From Roseiflexus castenholzii DSM 13941 (GTDB lineage: Bacteria; Chloroflexota; Chloroflexia; Chloroflexales; Roseiflexaceae), in contig NC_009767.1 in NCBI RefSeq assembly GCF_000017805.1, positions 3,534,001 to 3,598,000 of the forward strand: DNA of 64,000 nucleotides. The letters are read 5' to 3'. A program made the translations under genes and the position numbers. Positions 1 through 9,069 of the stretch are shown piece after piece (position 1 is the first letter of the stretch; each line of letters begins with the position of its first letter). The notes beneath the pieces are model-generated. The model saw only the letters and a list, made by a program, of their open reading frames with translations, did no database searches and had not been told where the DNA came from.

Positions 1-1214
1 GCCAGTGCGCCAAGTGCCAGAGCGACCAGGATCACAGCCATACCAACCCACAGGCGCCCTACCCAAGAAAGAGTGCGCATGTCCGCAGCATGTCGTCTAT
101 CGTTGCTCCGTATGCCGCTCAGATCCGCCGGCATCACCCGGTCGGTGAGAGCAGACGACCACCTGCCGGTCATCAGGGCAAGCACCATCACCGGCAGATA
201 GAGATAGCGCGAGTCGGGCGACGAAGCGAAAGGCGCCGTTGGCGCAAGGGTGACGATCAGCGCCAGCATGCCAGTCAGCAGAGAAGCGGCGCTTCCGTAT
301 CGCCAGGCAATCGGCAAAGCAATGAGGCCGGCAAGCACCACGCACGCGCCCGCAAGCGGCAACCAAGCCTCTCTGCCATACTCGACACCCGGCAGCGGCG
401 CAACGATCAAGCCAAGGCTCCGCAGCGGGTTAAGCAACAGTTGCGCGCCAAAGCTGTAGCCGCTTTCGCGCACCACATAGTTGCGCGATGCGACATCGAG
501 CGCAGCGAAAAGATAGACGATAGTCGCCAGAAGGGGCAGAACGAGAGGCAGGAGCGCCATACGGCGCCGCATCTGGCGCGCCGATTCCCATTCGATCAGG
601 ACGATCAACGGCAACCCAATGATAGCGCTCTCTTTGGTCATCAACGCACACGTCTGCATTGCGGCAGCCGCACTGTACCAGAACCAGCGACGCAGCGACG
701 CTGTATCGATCCTACCGGCGCTCCACCAACAATGCAGCGTCAATACGAGAAAGAATGCAGCCAGCAGTTCACTCTGCGCCGACACCCACACCACTGCCTC
801 GAACGGCGCCGGGTGCAGCGCTGTTGCCAGTGCCGACACTGCATATCCGATGACCGGCGCGATAGATGACTGTGCTCGAACCATCCGAAAGGTCAACCAA
901 CCGATGAGTGCCGCATTGATCACGTGCAGCGTCAGCGACACCCGGTGAAACGCGCCCGGATCAAAGCCAAAGAGGCGCCATTCGCTCCACAACAGCAACC
1001 AGACAAGCGGGCGGTAGAAGTGTGATTCGGCGCTCACGTCGAACGCACGCGCAGCAATCGCCAGGAACGACCGATCACGCACATTCAGCAGCCACTGAAA
1101 ATCATCGGCGGCGAATGCGCGACCAGGCAACGCCTGGTAGGCGACGGCAACCGTCACCAGCGCAGTGATGGCGGTCACGATGATCAGGAGAGCACGCTGT
1201 CGGATGTTGGGCAT
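1..1214 (-). CDS. Membrane glycosyltransferase-like protein (3' end cut by window edge)
   Basis: An open frame on the minus strand runs from an ATG at 1214 to the window edge without a stop, about 404 residues, so the C-terminus is missing. The N-terminus has a membrane segment (about residues 8-24) followed by a lumen-type stretch with acidic pair ADDFQW and then HFYRP, an arrangement seen in dolichol/polyprenyl-phosphate-sugar-dependent (PMT/GT39-like) membrane glycosyltransferases. Several further hydrophobic helices follow. A motif SPDSRYLYLP sits near residue 345. It lies just downstream of an ArsR regulator on the same strand. Function as a glycan transferase is inferred from topology and motifs only; no catalytic residue is proven. 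Confidence 0.7.
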   Translation of the reverse strand, partial: MPNIRQRALLIIVTAITALVTVAVAYQALPGRAFAADDFQWLLNVRDRSFLAIAARAFDVSAESHFYRPLVWLLLWSEWRLFGFDPGAFHRVSLTLHVINAALIGWLTFRMVRAQSSIAPVIGYAVSALATALHPAPFEAVVWVSAQSELLAAFFLVLTLHCWWSAGRIDTASLRRWFWYSAAAAMQTCALMTKESAIIGLPLIVLIEWESARQMRRRMALLPLVLPLLATIVYLFAALDVASRNYVVRESGYSFGAQLLLNPLRSLGLIVAPLPGVEYGREAWLPLAGACVVLAGLIALPIAWRYGSAASLLTGMLALIVTLAPTAPFASSPDSRYLYLPVMVLALMTGRWSSALTDRVMPADLSGIRSNDRRHAADMRTLSWVGRLWVGMAVILVALALGAL

Positions 1215-1243
1215 AGAAGCAGGGCGTGAGTCGGCGCCGACGC

Positions 1244-1546
1244 TCAATCGCGCAGCGTCCCGATCTGCTGGCAGAGCCAGTCCAGCTGTGTCTGATTGAG
1301 CGTATAGCACGTTGCCGGTCCTTCAGACTCAGCAAGAAGCACACCGGAGGAACACAAGACCTTCAAATGTTGCGACAGTGTTGACTGAGCGCGCGCCAGT
1401 TGCGCCGGCAGATGCAACTGAATCTGGTTGCCAATACAGCGCGGGTGGCGTTGCACATAGCGCACAATCGCCAGGCGAACCGGATGCGCTAAAGCCCGGC
1501 ACACACCGATCAATCGGTCATCATCTGATAACGATTCTGAGACCAT
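1244..1546 (-). CDS. ArsR-family winged-helix transcriptional regulator
   Basis: The product has 100 residues and is a small winged-helix DNA-binding protein of the ArsR type. The helix-turn-helix region includes CRALAHPVRLAIVRYV at the start and LSQHLKVLCSSGVL as recognition helix and turn, which is the classic ArsR signature. The start at 1546 is preferred because AGAGAGG lies six bases upstream; a longer in-frame reading to 1621 lacks a good ribosome site. Cysteines occur (CRAL, RCIG, LCSSG, TCYT), but no clear metal-binding CxC pair is seen, so an inducer cannot be named. The gene could be co-transcribed with the membrane protein 30 bases downstream. Confidence 0.85.
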   Translation of the reverse strand: MVSESLSDDDRLIGVCRALAHPVRLAIVRYVQRHPRCIGNQIQLHLPAQLARAQSTLSQHLKVLCSSGVLLAESEGPATCYTLNQTQLDWLCQQIGTLRD

Positions 1547-1724
1547 GGCAGACCTCTCTGCCATATCGCGCGACCACCCATGAGCAGCGTCGTCGCAACG
1601 CTGATACCGGCGCCTGCTCACTCACCATCAGGCGCGCAACAGGTTGCACCGGCGCTTCCAGGCGTGGCCTGTCGATAAAGGCGCTTGCGCCTTCTCTTTC
1701 AACGCCGAAGACCTGCTGCTGCTC

Positions 1725-1874
1725 ATACCAATGACCTGTGACCATCCGGCATGGTCACCCCGAGCCGCGCGAGGGGTCGTGTGCGACCCGCGCAGATTCC
1801 TCGCTGCGTTTACCCTGAGCGAAGCGAAGGGCTCGGAATGACACGCATGCGGCATCGTCAATCGTCATTGGTAT
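1725..1874. repeat. Dispersed palindromic-ended repeat, copy A
   Basis: 150 bp bounded by ATACCAAT and its reverse complement ATTGGTAT. It contains the shared core GGCATGGTCACCCCGAG and GGGTCGTG, then a CGGAATGAC arm. Compared with copies C and D it carries about 23 extra bases in the middle. It sits between the ArsR gene and the end of the ABC permease gene. Confidence 0.85.
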
Positions 1875-1945
1875 CATTTCCAGGACAATGCCAGGGGCTT
1901 CATCGCTTGACCGGAACAATTATACTGCACCCGACACATATTTGA

Positions 1946-2707
1946 CTAGCCGGAAAACACAAGTTCCCGCTTCGCAAATGAGTACACAGCAAACGCCAGT
2001 ACCCCAATCACCAGAAACAACTGCGCAACAGGAACGACCGCCGATGCACCACGATAGTCCCGGCTGACCGAGATGGCAAAACCGGTGAACGCCGGCAGCA
2101 GCGGAGCGCTCAGAATCGTGCGCATAACATCCAGTGCCACAGCGACTGGTTCCGGCAATGACGACAGCGTCGATCCGCCGATCAGACTCCCGGAGAATGC
2201 CAGCGCCACCAGCGCCAGCACCGCCAGACGCCACGGCGCCGACAGCACCATGGGTGTCAGCAGCGTCAGAAACGCTGTGAGCAGTGCAATGTTCAGCAAC
2301 AGCGGGATCGTTCCCAGTACCCAGTCCACAAAGCCAGAACCCTGAAGCGGGTTCGTCACGGCAACGAGCAGACAGAGCACGGCATACATCCCCCATGCTA
2401 CTGCCAGAACCGTCAGATACAACCCCAGTAAATAGGGAGCGCGCCCCAGACGCCGCGCCAGGACAACGTACCCGACTGCACGATCACCGAGCGCAAGCAC
2501 CGTCGAAGCGGTGTACACCGTCAGCCCTAGCGAGAACAACCCGGCAGTCGAAAAAAAGTACTCCGGCGTCATCGGCATTGTCCAGCGACGGAAGAAGAGA
2601 TAGTATGCCACTGCCGTCGCCGCCATTTCGACAACCACCCTCCCAGAACGCAGATACTCGTGCAGCGTGAACAACGCAAACCAATACGTCCGAACCAGCG
2701 TATTCAT
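1946..2707 (-). CDS. ABC-2 type transporter permease
   Basis: A 253-residue integral membrane protein with about six hydrophobic segments, the right size for an ABC-2 exporter permease. Its ATG overlaps the TGA of the upstream ATPase gene (ATGA overlap), so the two are translationally coupled and almost certainly form one transporter. A charged loop around residue 85 (VLARRLGRAPY) resembles the cytoplasmic coupling region of this class. Substrate is unknown; ABC-2 pairs of this kind export drugs, lipids or glycans. The gene ends about 70 bases before repeat copy A. Confidence 0.8.
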   Translation of the reverse strand: MNTLVRTYWFALFTLHEYLRSGRVVVEMAATAVAYYLFFRRWTMPMTPEYFFSTAGLFSLGLTVYTASTVLALGDRAVGYVVLARRLGRAPYLLGLYLTVLAVAWGMYAVLCLLVAVTNPLQGSGFVDWVLGTIPLLLNIALLTAFLTLLTPMVLSAPWRLAVLALVALAFSGSLIGGSTLSSLPEPVAVALDVMRTILSAPLLPAFTGFAISVSRDYRGASAVVPVAQLFLVIGVLAFAVYSFAKRELVFSG

Positions 2708-3729
2708 AGACGTGTGCGCTCCTCACTCGCGTGAATCCGCTGCTCCTCCTGGTGCAGCAGTTCGCGCAGCAGCGTATCTCCCATTCCCGAAGGACCGGGA
2801 GGAGGCGCATCGGATGCGCCGTCGCGCCTTGTGTCGCCTCGCACCGCATCGAGATAGAACTCCTCGATTGGATGGCGACGTGGCGCCAGTGTGACAATGG
2901 AGACGCCGTGATCGAGGAGCACGCGCAACACCTGTGCCTGCAATTCCGGCGTGTTTGGGTTCAGGACGATCTCATGCCGATTGCACTGGATAGCGGACGA
3001 AAGGGCGCTCAGAGCAGTTGCTGTCGCCGGTGGCAGGTCTGTCACAGTGATGGCAATACTACGCGCCGGTCGATGCAGTGTGCGCGTTTCCGCCTCAGCG
3101 ACAATGCGCCCGCCATGCAGGATGCCGATGCGATCACACAGCAGGTCCACTTCATCGAGAAAGTGCGTCGTCATCAGGATCGCACATCCACGCTGACGGA
3201 TGGCAACGAGAAGATCGATGATGTCGCGCTGTCCTTCTGGATCAAGCCCTGCCGTTGGTTCGTCGATGAGCAACAGTTCTGGTTCGCTCAACAGTGCCTG
3301 AGCAAACCCAACGCGCTGCACCATGCCACGTGAGAGGGCGCCTACCAGACGATCAGCAACGCCGGTCAAACCGCATGCATCAATCTCGGCAGCGACTCGC
3401 CGGCGGAGCGTTGCGCCGGAGAGACCGCTGAATCGCCCCACGTACCACAGATACTCGCGCACAGTGTACCGGGTATGGTAACGCGAGCGTTCCGGCACGT
3501 ATCCGACGCGACCATCTGCCCGTTGCACGTCGTCGCTCCCGAACATGCGAACAACGCCGCGATCCGGTCGCAGAAAGCCGGTCGTCAGATGGATCAGCGT
3601 CGTTTTGCCGGCGCCGTGCGGTCCCAGTACACCATACACAGCGCCCTGCGAAACGCGCAGCGATACGCCGCGCAACACGGGAACACCGTCGTAGGATTTG
3701 TGGACTTCGTCGAGTTCGATAACGTCCAT
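2704..3729 (-). CDS. ABC transporter ATP-binding protein
   Basis: A 341-residue nucleotide-binding subunit. Walker A reads GPHGAGKTT (residues about 36-44; His replaces the usual Asn), the signature is LSRGMVQR instead of LSGGMRQR, Walker B is LLLIDEPTAGLDP, and the H-loop is TTHFLDE. After the ATPase core (about 1-225) comes an approximately 110-residue C-terminal extension, as in CcmA/NatA-type exporters, ending in a charged tail. It pairs with the permease at 1946-2707 by a four-base overlap. The gene lies 63 bases downstream of the hydrogenase-like operon on the same strand, so read-through transcription is possible. Confidence 0.9.
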   Translation of the reverse strand: MDVIELDEVHKSYDGVPVLRGVSLRVSQGAVYGVLGPHGAGKTTLIHLTTGFLRPDRGVVRMFGSDDVQRADGRVGYVPERSRYHTRYTVREYLWYVGRFSGLSGATLRRRVAAEIDACGLTGVADRLVGALSRGMVQRVGFAQALLSEPELLLIDEPTAGLDPEGQRDIIDLLVAIRQRGCAILMTTHFLDEVDLLCDRIGILHGGRIVAEAETRTLHRPARSIAITVTDLPPATATALSALSSAIQCNRHEIVLNPNTPELQAQVLRVLLDHGVSIVTLAPRRHPIEEFYLDAVRGDTRRDGASDAPPPGPSGMGDTLLRELLHQEEQRIHASEERTRL

Positions 3730-3792
3730 GGAAGAACCGGAAACCCAGAGAGGAAGGGTCAGAAGCTTATAAGTTTAGAGGTCTCGATAGCC

Positions 3793-4641
3793 TTAACCCC
3801 TGACCCCTGACCCCTGACCCCTCGCAACCAACTCCAGATACACAATCGCAATCAGCGCAACAGGGAGCACGCGCCAGAGACACCAGCGCACCGCCGCGTG
3901 CAGCGTCAAACGCGGTAACGTCCGACTCGCCCGGCGCAGCCCGACGATCAGCACGACAAAAAGCGCAATGGCAATAACCGATGCAATTCCCGGTTGAACG
4001 ACTTCCGCTCCAGGCACGACGCCGACCACGAACAACGCCAGCGCCAGGCTTGCACGCATGTGGCGCGCTGTATATGCCAGCCAGCGTTCATGCGCATCAA
4101 GACCCTCCTCAGCGCCCGATGGCGAGAGGCTGGCGTCGGGCATGAATGGTCCAAGACCGGCAGCAGCGGAAACTGCCACCGCACCGGCAACAAACAGAAC
4201 GATTCGTCCCAACACCTCAAGCCCTGTCCAACCCACATCACCCCAGAGCAGACTGCCGGATGCCACCCAGAGCGCCAGGCGTCCTGCACTATTCACCTGC
4301 GTCTCGCGACTCACAGCGCGCGCTGCCAGTGGCGATGACGCCAACAAGCCGGCAAACGCCGGCACAAGAAATGCGCCTTCGACCAGACCCCCTATCAGGA
4401 CCGGATGACCCACCCAGGACTGATCGCCCGCCGGGTGCAGGGGCCAGGGCAGCACAGCGAACGCCAGGATAACCAGCACGATGCACACAAGTGCAGTCCA
4501 TCCATCGATACTCCGGGGGAAATGGCGCACTGATGGCGCCGACCAGATATTAACGCCAGTTATCGCTCGCGCGATCAGGAGGCTCAAGCCGGATGCCATC
4601 ACGCATGCCAGCCCGATTGCAATGAGAATATCCATAGCCAT
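3793..4641 (-). CDS. NuoH/HyfC-like membrane subunit of a group 4 hydrogenase-related complex
   Basis: A 282-residue protein with about seven to eight membrane helices. The loop with ETQVNSAGRLALW and the later GAEEGLDAHERWLAYTARH match, in order and spacing, the charged cytoplasmic loops that in NuoH/HycD/EchB contact the quinone-facing or proton-path region. It is therefore the likely membrane anchor for the small and large subunits encoded upstream in the operon. It follows the small-subunit gene by 27 bases. The last eight residues are encoded by a CCCCTGA repeat and are probably not functional. Divergence is high, so subunit identity rests partly on context. Confidence 0.7.
   Translation of the reverse strand: MAMDILIAIGLACVMASGLSLLIARAITGVNIWSAPSVRHFPRSIDGWTALVCIVLVILAFAVLPWPLHPAGDQSWVGHPVLIGGLVEGAFLVPAFAGLLASSPLAARAVSRETQVNSAGRLALWVASGSLLWGDVGWTGLEVLGRIVLFVAGAVAVSAAAGLGPFMPDASLSPSGAEEGLDAHERWLAYTARHMRASLALALFVVGVVPGAEVVQPGIASVIAIALFVVLIVGLRRASRTLPRLTLHAAVRWCLWRVLPVALIAIVYLELVARGQGSGVRG
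3797..3822. repeat. CCCCTGA heptamer tandem repeat
   Basis: Three full CCCCTGA units plus a partial fourth. The repeat lies inside the 3' end of the NuoH-like gene and encodes its last residues (GQGSGVRG on the minus strand). Confidence 0.85.
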
Positions 4642-4668
4642 CCGCCGCCATTCACACGCTACGTATAT

Positions 4669-5046
4669 TCACCTATCGTCATTGCGGGCAACGTTACGAA
4701 TTGACTCGATAATCCGTGCATGCTCTGGTGGGCAACCATCGACCGATACTTGCATCGTCAATCCAGCAACGCTGGTGAGTCCTCCACGACCAAACGGATG
4801 TCCATCAATCGCACACCGTCCAATAGCCAGGAGTGGAGGCTGATGCGCTAACTCTTGCATCAGGGCAACCAGCGCCGTTTTTGCGCTATGTGTCAGCGGA
4901 CCGGTGATCAACAGCACATCCGCTTCGTGCGGCGATGTTGCCCAGGCAATGTCTGCCGTTTCGCTGATGGCTGCAATCATCTCGAGATCGCAACCGCCAC
5001 ACGAGCCAGTGTTGAGTCGATAGACCTGAATAATACGCTTTGTCAT
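4669..5046 (-). CDS. Small subunit (NuoB/EchC-like) with proximal 4Fe-4S site
   Basis: A 125-residue soluble protein of the [NiFe]-hydrogenase small subunit/NuoB family. The four cluster ligands are visible: the CxxC in NTGSCGGCDLE, a third Cys in AIGRCAI, and the fourth in VDGCPPE. This pattern binds the proximal cluster (N2 in complex I), which passes electrons to or from the catalytic large subunit. It is short for the family, with no extra C-terminal cluster domain. The first ATG, at 5046, is used; an upstream in-frame TTG at 5082 is less likely. The 65-base gap to the preceding gene is filled with short AACCTTCAA-type repeats. Confidence 0.85.
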   Translation of the reverse strand: MTKRIIQVYRLNTGSCGGCDLEMIAAISETADIAWATSPHEADVLLITGPLTHSAKTALVALMQELAHQPPLLAIGRCAIDGHPFGRGGLTSVAGLTMQVSVDGCPPEHARIIESIRNVARNDDR

Positions 5047-5111
5047 GTGAGAACTGAGAACCGAGCGAACTGAGAGAACCAAGAACTCAGAACCCTTCGG
5101 TCTTCAACCTT

Positions 5112-6566
5112 TCAACCTTCAACTCTGACAAACGTCAACCCACGAATAACATCAGCAATCGTTTCGAGCAACGGTTGCGGGTATAGCCCGATCGCCAGGC
5201 TTCCACCAAGAAATGTCAGCACCACGAGCGCAGCAATGAACGGCTCAGGCGCAAGGCGACGTCGTGGCGGGAGATCGAGTTCGGTTGTGCCCAGGAGCAA
5301 CGGCGTTTCAGGCGCCGGTTGATCATCTGGCGCCCCGATCAGCCAGTCGCGCGCCAGGCGTGAGATTGCCAGCAACGCCAGCGCCGTTGCACCGATCAGC
5401 AACAGCAACAACATAGTATCGCGCGCTGCCGCTTCATATAGAAGCATCTTGCTCGCAAAACCGCTCCACGGCGGCAACCCAACCAATGCCGCGCCGCTCC
5501 CTAGCAGTCCACTCCCCGCGATGGGCCAGCGCCAGAGCATATCGCGCCGCATCGCCTTTGACGGACGGCCATCCGGCTGTTCCAGCAGCGCCAGCGAAAT
5601 CATCAACAGTGGAACCGTCAGCATCTGATTGAATGCCTCGAAAACCGCCCCTGCCAGTCCCATCGTCGTCGTCGTCGCCAATCCAAACAGGATCATGCCA
5701 GCATTATAAACGACCAGATACCCGATCGTGCGTCGCGGGCAACTCTGCACCAGCGCCAGAAATGCGCCGATGAGCGCCGCCAGCGCGCCCGCCCATGTCA
5801 GTAACTGCAACCCACGTTCATTGTCCGCCACCAGCACCGGAAAGAACTGAAAGACGCTGATCAAGAACAGCAGCCCTGTGGTGTTCAGCACCACGATGAT
5901 CAGTGCCGACACCATCGGCGAGGCATCTTCCACAAGATCGGGCAGCCAGGAATGGAACGGGACAAGCGCGATGCGTATCCCAAATGCGACCACAATGAGC
6001 GCCAACACCAGTCGTGGAGTCGTCTGATCTGGTGAAATGCCAGGGCGATAGATCGTGATCAACACAAATCCCATATATGCCAGCGCCCCGGCAAATGCCA
6101 TCAACACCAGATACTTGAGCGCCGATGCAATGACCCTTGGCTCTACCAGGGTTGGCGCGCCGGTCGGAAGATCGACAATCGCAAGAACGGAGAGCAGCCC
6201 GGCGCTTACCAGCAATAATGCCACAACGAATGGTTCCTGGAGCAGCACGACGATTGCCGATGCAACGCCGATGATGATGAGCGCAATCGACACGAAATGT
6301 TCACCGTGCGGCAGACGCCGGTTCGCCAGCGCCATCAACGCCGTCACTGCCGGGAAGCCCGCCAGAAACAGTCGTCCAAGCGGATCGAGATTGAGGGTCA
6401 AACCAAGCAACCGCACCGGCTGATCGACCGCCACAGTCAACACCAGCGCCAGCTGGACGATCAATGCAGCAACCGACACCCCGATAACCAGTTGCGTTTC
6501 CTTTCGGATCAGAAAACAACTTGCGCCGAGAACCAGGGGAAAGATTATGAGAAGCACGTAGGACAT
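5112..6566 (-). CDS. Antiporter-like proton-pumping subunit (NuoN/NuoM/HyfF type)
   Basis: A 484-residue polytopic membrane protein of the proton-antiporter-like family (Proton_antipo_M). Family features visible are FHSWLPDLVEDASPMVSALI in the middle, a QSCPRRTIGYLVVYNAG stretch, and GLPPWSGFASKMLLYEA towards the C-terminus, the last keeping the helix-break Pro and a Lys. In complex I and group 4 hydrogenases such subunits couple redox chemistry to proton or sodium translocation. The usual LKR motif before IGY is altered to CPRR. It is gene four of the operon read from the right, 48 bases from its neighbour. ATG 6566 is preferred over a TTG at 6581. Confidence 0.85.
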   Translation of the reverse strand: MSYVLLIIFPLVLGASCFLIRKETQLVIGVSVAALIVQLALVLTVAVDQPVRLLGLTLNLDPLGRLFLAGFPAVTALMALANRRLPHGEHFVSIALIIIGVASAIVVLLQEPFVVALLLVSAGLLSVLAIVDLPTGAPTLVEPRVIASALKYLVLMAFAGALAYMGFVLITIYRPGISPDQTTPRLVLALIVVAFGIRIALVPFHSWLPDLVEDASPMVSALIIVVLNTTGLLFLISVFQFFPVLVADNERGLQLLTWAGALAALIGAFLALVQSCPRRTIGYLVVYNAGMILFGLATTTTMGLAGAVFEAFNQMLTVPLLMISLALLEQPDGRPSKAMRRDMLWRWPIAGSGLLGSGAALVGLPPWSGFASKMLLYEAAARDTMLLLLLIGATALALLAISRLARDWLIGAPDDQPAPETPLLLGTTELDLPPRRRLAPEPFIAALVVLTFLGGSLAIGLYPQPLLETIADVIRGLTFVRVEG

Positions 6567-6614
6567 ACATTTCTGTCGCAATACGTCTGCGATGGGATGA
6601 ATATCAAACGATAC

Positions 6615-7334
6615 TCACCGTTTGTACAAGGCGCCAAGATCGAGCGTCTTGAGCCGGCCATACATCAGACCGCTCAGATATGCAACTGCAAGTGACAGCA
6701 CAATAGTCGTCAGGCTCAACAATGCCAGCGGAAAGACCTGCACCGTGTCAGCAATTGCGGTATAGACCAGGTCGATGCTGCTCACGACCAGGAGCAACCC
6801 CAAACCAATCTTCAAGGTATCACCGGCGATCACGATTGTAAACAGACCGGTCAATCCCAGCCAGTACCAGACGACATCGACCGTCTGATTTCCGATTGGA
6901 TAGAGGCGTGGCAACGCGAGGCCGGCAATTGCTACCAGCACCAGCGCCCAGAACGGCACCACATACTCCGACACGCGAAATGGTTCGCTGACGCGCTGCC
7001 GTTGGGCGCGGCGCGCGGCTCGGCGCAATTCCGCCAGCGAAAATTCATCGAGATCTTCGAGGTTGTATTCGCGTGAGAACGTAATCGCGGTGATCCCCAG
7101 AATCAGGCTAGCGGCCAGGCCGGTAATCGCTTTGACCACGACCGTCGTGCTGAGCGCGAGTCCGCCAATGGCGAGATCGGGGGTAATAAATTGTTGCTGC
7201 GCCAGAAACCATGCAACGCTCAGATAGTTGGCAAACAGCGCCGGCGTAGTAATCCGCCAATCCCGCAGCAGAAGGATAACCCCGCTGGAGACCGTCAGAC
7301 CGATGATCGCCCAATTGATCTGAAACCCGGGCAT
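6615..7334 (-). CDS. HyfE-like membrane subunit
   Basis: A 239-residue membrane protein with about seven helices. An internal charged loop (EYNLEDLDEFSLAELRRAARRAQRQR) divides two hydrophobic halves. Length, topology and position between two antiporter-like genes match hydrogenase-4 component E, which carries a MrpC/NuoK-like portion. The start ATG lies three bases after the stop of the preceding gene, so translation is coupled. Role: structural and ion-path subunit. The assignment is mainly contextual since this family is poorly conserved. Confidence 0.7.
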   Translation of the reverse strand: MPGFQINWAIIGLTVSSGVILLLRDWRITTPALFANYLSVAWFLAQQQFITPDLAIGGLALSTTVVVKAITGLAASLILGITAITFSREYNLEDLDEFSLAELRRAARRAQRQRVSEPFRVSEYVVPFWALVLVAIAGLALPRLYPIGNQTVDVVWYWLGLTGLFTIVIAGDTLKIGLGLLLVVSSIDLVYTAIADTVQVFPLALLSLTTIVLSLAVAYLSGLMYGRLKTLDLGALYKR

Positions 7335-7337
7335 CGA

Positions 7338-9062
7338 TTACCCCGCAGCAAATACAAGAATCACGACAATCAGCGCCACAAAGACGGCGGCAAGGTAATA
7401 GCGGCGCCCCAATACCGCCAACCCCTGCCGGATTCGCAGCGCAGTGTCGGCAAGGCGAGTCCGCGTCGCTTCTGGAAGCGCAGGCGCCGCCAGCCACGCC
7501 AACCCGGCAACTGCCGCACCGATGGTATCAGGCGCCAGCACAGACGACAGCCGTTCATCCTGCGATGGTGCGCGACGCTCACGAGCGCGGCGTAAAGCGA
7601 CCGGTGCAGCGATCAACAGCAACGCTGCACCGGCTGATGCGATTGAACCCACGATCCCTGGAAGGTACGGGGCATAACTACTTACGGGCGTCAACTGTAT
7701 AAGACGCCAGCCGGCATCCGGGAAGGCGCCCATCAGCGCCAGCAGTATGCCGATGCCAGGAGGAAGTATCTCAGCGAGATACACCCTGCGCGGCAAAGCC
7801 GAAGGTGCAGACGCGCGCCAGAAACGCACCAACGGCGCCACCAGCGCCAGCGTCAGCAGACTGCTGCCTGCAACCAATGGCGCTATCGCCCATGGAACGG
7901 ACGACTGTGCAGCATCGAACAACCAGAGCCGCGCCCAGAATCCCCATGTTCCCGGAAGACCTGCGACTGAAGAGATTGCCAGAACCACACCCACAGTGGT
8001 GACGTGCAGCGCGCTTTCGGGATGATAGGTGAGCATCGTCACATCATCGTTGCCACTCCGCCGCTCGAGCGCTGCAACCCCCAACGCCAGCGCCAGAGTC
8101 GACAGCAACCCATGAATTGCCAGCACAGGCGCAACCGACACGAACGCCGCATGACCGCATCCGGCGCAGACGACGATCAAGGCGGTTTGGGCGCTCAACT
8201 GCGCCGCAACGATCTGGCGTAGTGAGCTCGACCACACGGCGCGCGCCGCAGCAAGAACGAATGCCAGCACCCCGGCGATCGTCACTATAGACAGATCAGT
8301 CTGATCCAGCAACGCCAGATGATCGGGCAGCAAACGCAGGAGTACTGCGATACCGATGATCGGCAATCCAAGCGGCGCCAGGGTCGCCAGTGCAGCGGGC
8401 GACAGATGGGCTGCGGCAAGCGATGAATACAGCGGTGGAAGACCACATACTATCCAGGCGGACGCCAGAGCGCCCGCAACGATCAGAATCGGTGGCGTTC
8501 CTGCCGGATCAGCACGCTCAATCAGAAGTATCGCCAGCAGAATCAGCGCCGCAAAACTGCCGGTCAGCGCCAGAACCAGCGGAGCGTCCGATCCCGGCAG
8601 TGCGCCACTCGCGCGCAGCGCGGCAAACCAGGCGATACCCACGATCGCCAGTGCGAACGCCAGAACCGGCAGCGACGAACTGCTTACGCCAATCGCTGCT
8701 CCAACCAGCGCAAGCAGCAGCGCGGCAAACAACCCGCCGAAACCGCGCAGGTCCGACGGCAGCGCCCGGGCCACGCTCAGGAGACCAAGAGCGCCGCCGG
8801 CATAGACGATCATCGCCATCGACCATCCCGGCGGATCGACAATCAATGCAATCCGCCACGACAGATCATTCCATGCTAACCAGACAGCATCGATCACCGT
8901 CCGGGGCATACCGTGGGCAAAGCGTCCGGTAGCCATCAGGATCGCACTGAGGAGAAGCGTGGCGGCAGCAACCAGACCGATCAGTTGCGAGGCGATAAAA
9001 CGACTCAGTGCCAGACAGGCGACCACGCCTATCAGTGGCAGAATGAAAGCCAGCGATATCAT
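7338..9062 (-). CDS. Divergent antiporter-like subunit (NuoL/HyfB type)
   Basis: A 574-residue protein with about 15 hydrophobic segments, belonging by position and the GLPGTWGFWARLWLFDAA motif to the NuoL/MnhA/HyfB group. Start 9062 is chosen because GGAAGG lies directly before it and the upstream gene's TAA abuts that ribosome site. The family's central LKR-type lysine motif reads SSSLRQIVAAQLSAQTA here, so the key broken-helix Lys seems lost; this suggests an altered or inactive ion path. The C-terminus has a further helix after a soluble loop (residues about 490-545), reminiscent of the NuoL tail anchor. Confidence 0.75.
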   Translation of the reverse strand: MISLAFILPLIGVVACLALSRFIASQLIGLVAAATLLLSAILMATGRFAHGMPRTVIDAVWLAWNDLSWRIALIVDPPGWSMAMIVYAGGALGLLSVARALPSDLRGFGGLFAALLLALVGAAIGVSSSSLPVLAFALAIVGIAWFAALRASGALPGSDAPLVLALTGSFAALILLAILLIERADPAGTPPILIVAGALASAWIVCGLPPLYSSLAAAHLSPAALATLAPLGLPIIGIAVLLRLLPDHLALLDQTDLSIVTIAGVLAFVLAAARAVWSSSLRQIVAAQLSAQTALIVVCAGCGHAAFVSVAPVLAIHGLLSTLALALGVAALERRSGNDDVTMLTYHPESALHVTTVGVVLAISSVAGLPGTWGFWARLWLFDAAQSSVPWAIAPLVAGSSLLTLALVAPLVRFWRASAPSALPRRVYLAEILPPGIGILLALMGAFPDAGWRLIQLTPVSSYAPYLPGIVGSIASAGAALLLIAAPVALRRARERRAPSQDERLSSVLAPDTIGAAVAGLAWLAAPALPEATRTRLADTALRIRQGLAVLGRRYYLAAVFVALIVVILVFAAG

Positions 9063-9069
9063 ACCTTCC

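Noticed and set aside
90..869. 259-residue plus-strand open frame
   Set aside because: Antisense to the membrane glycosyltransferase-like gene; His/Arg/Gln-rich composition and no ribosome site.
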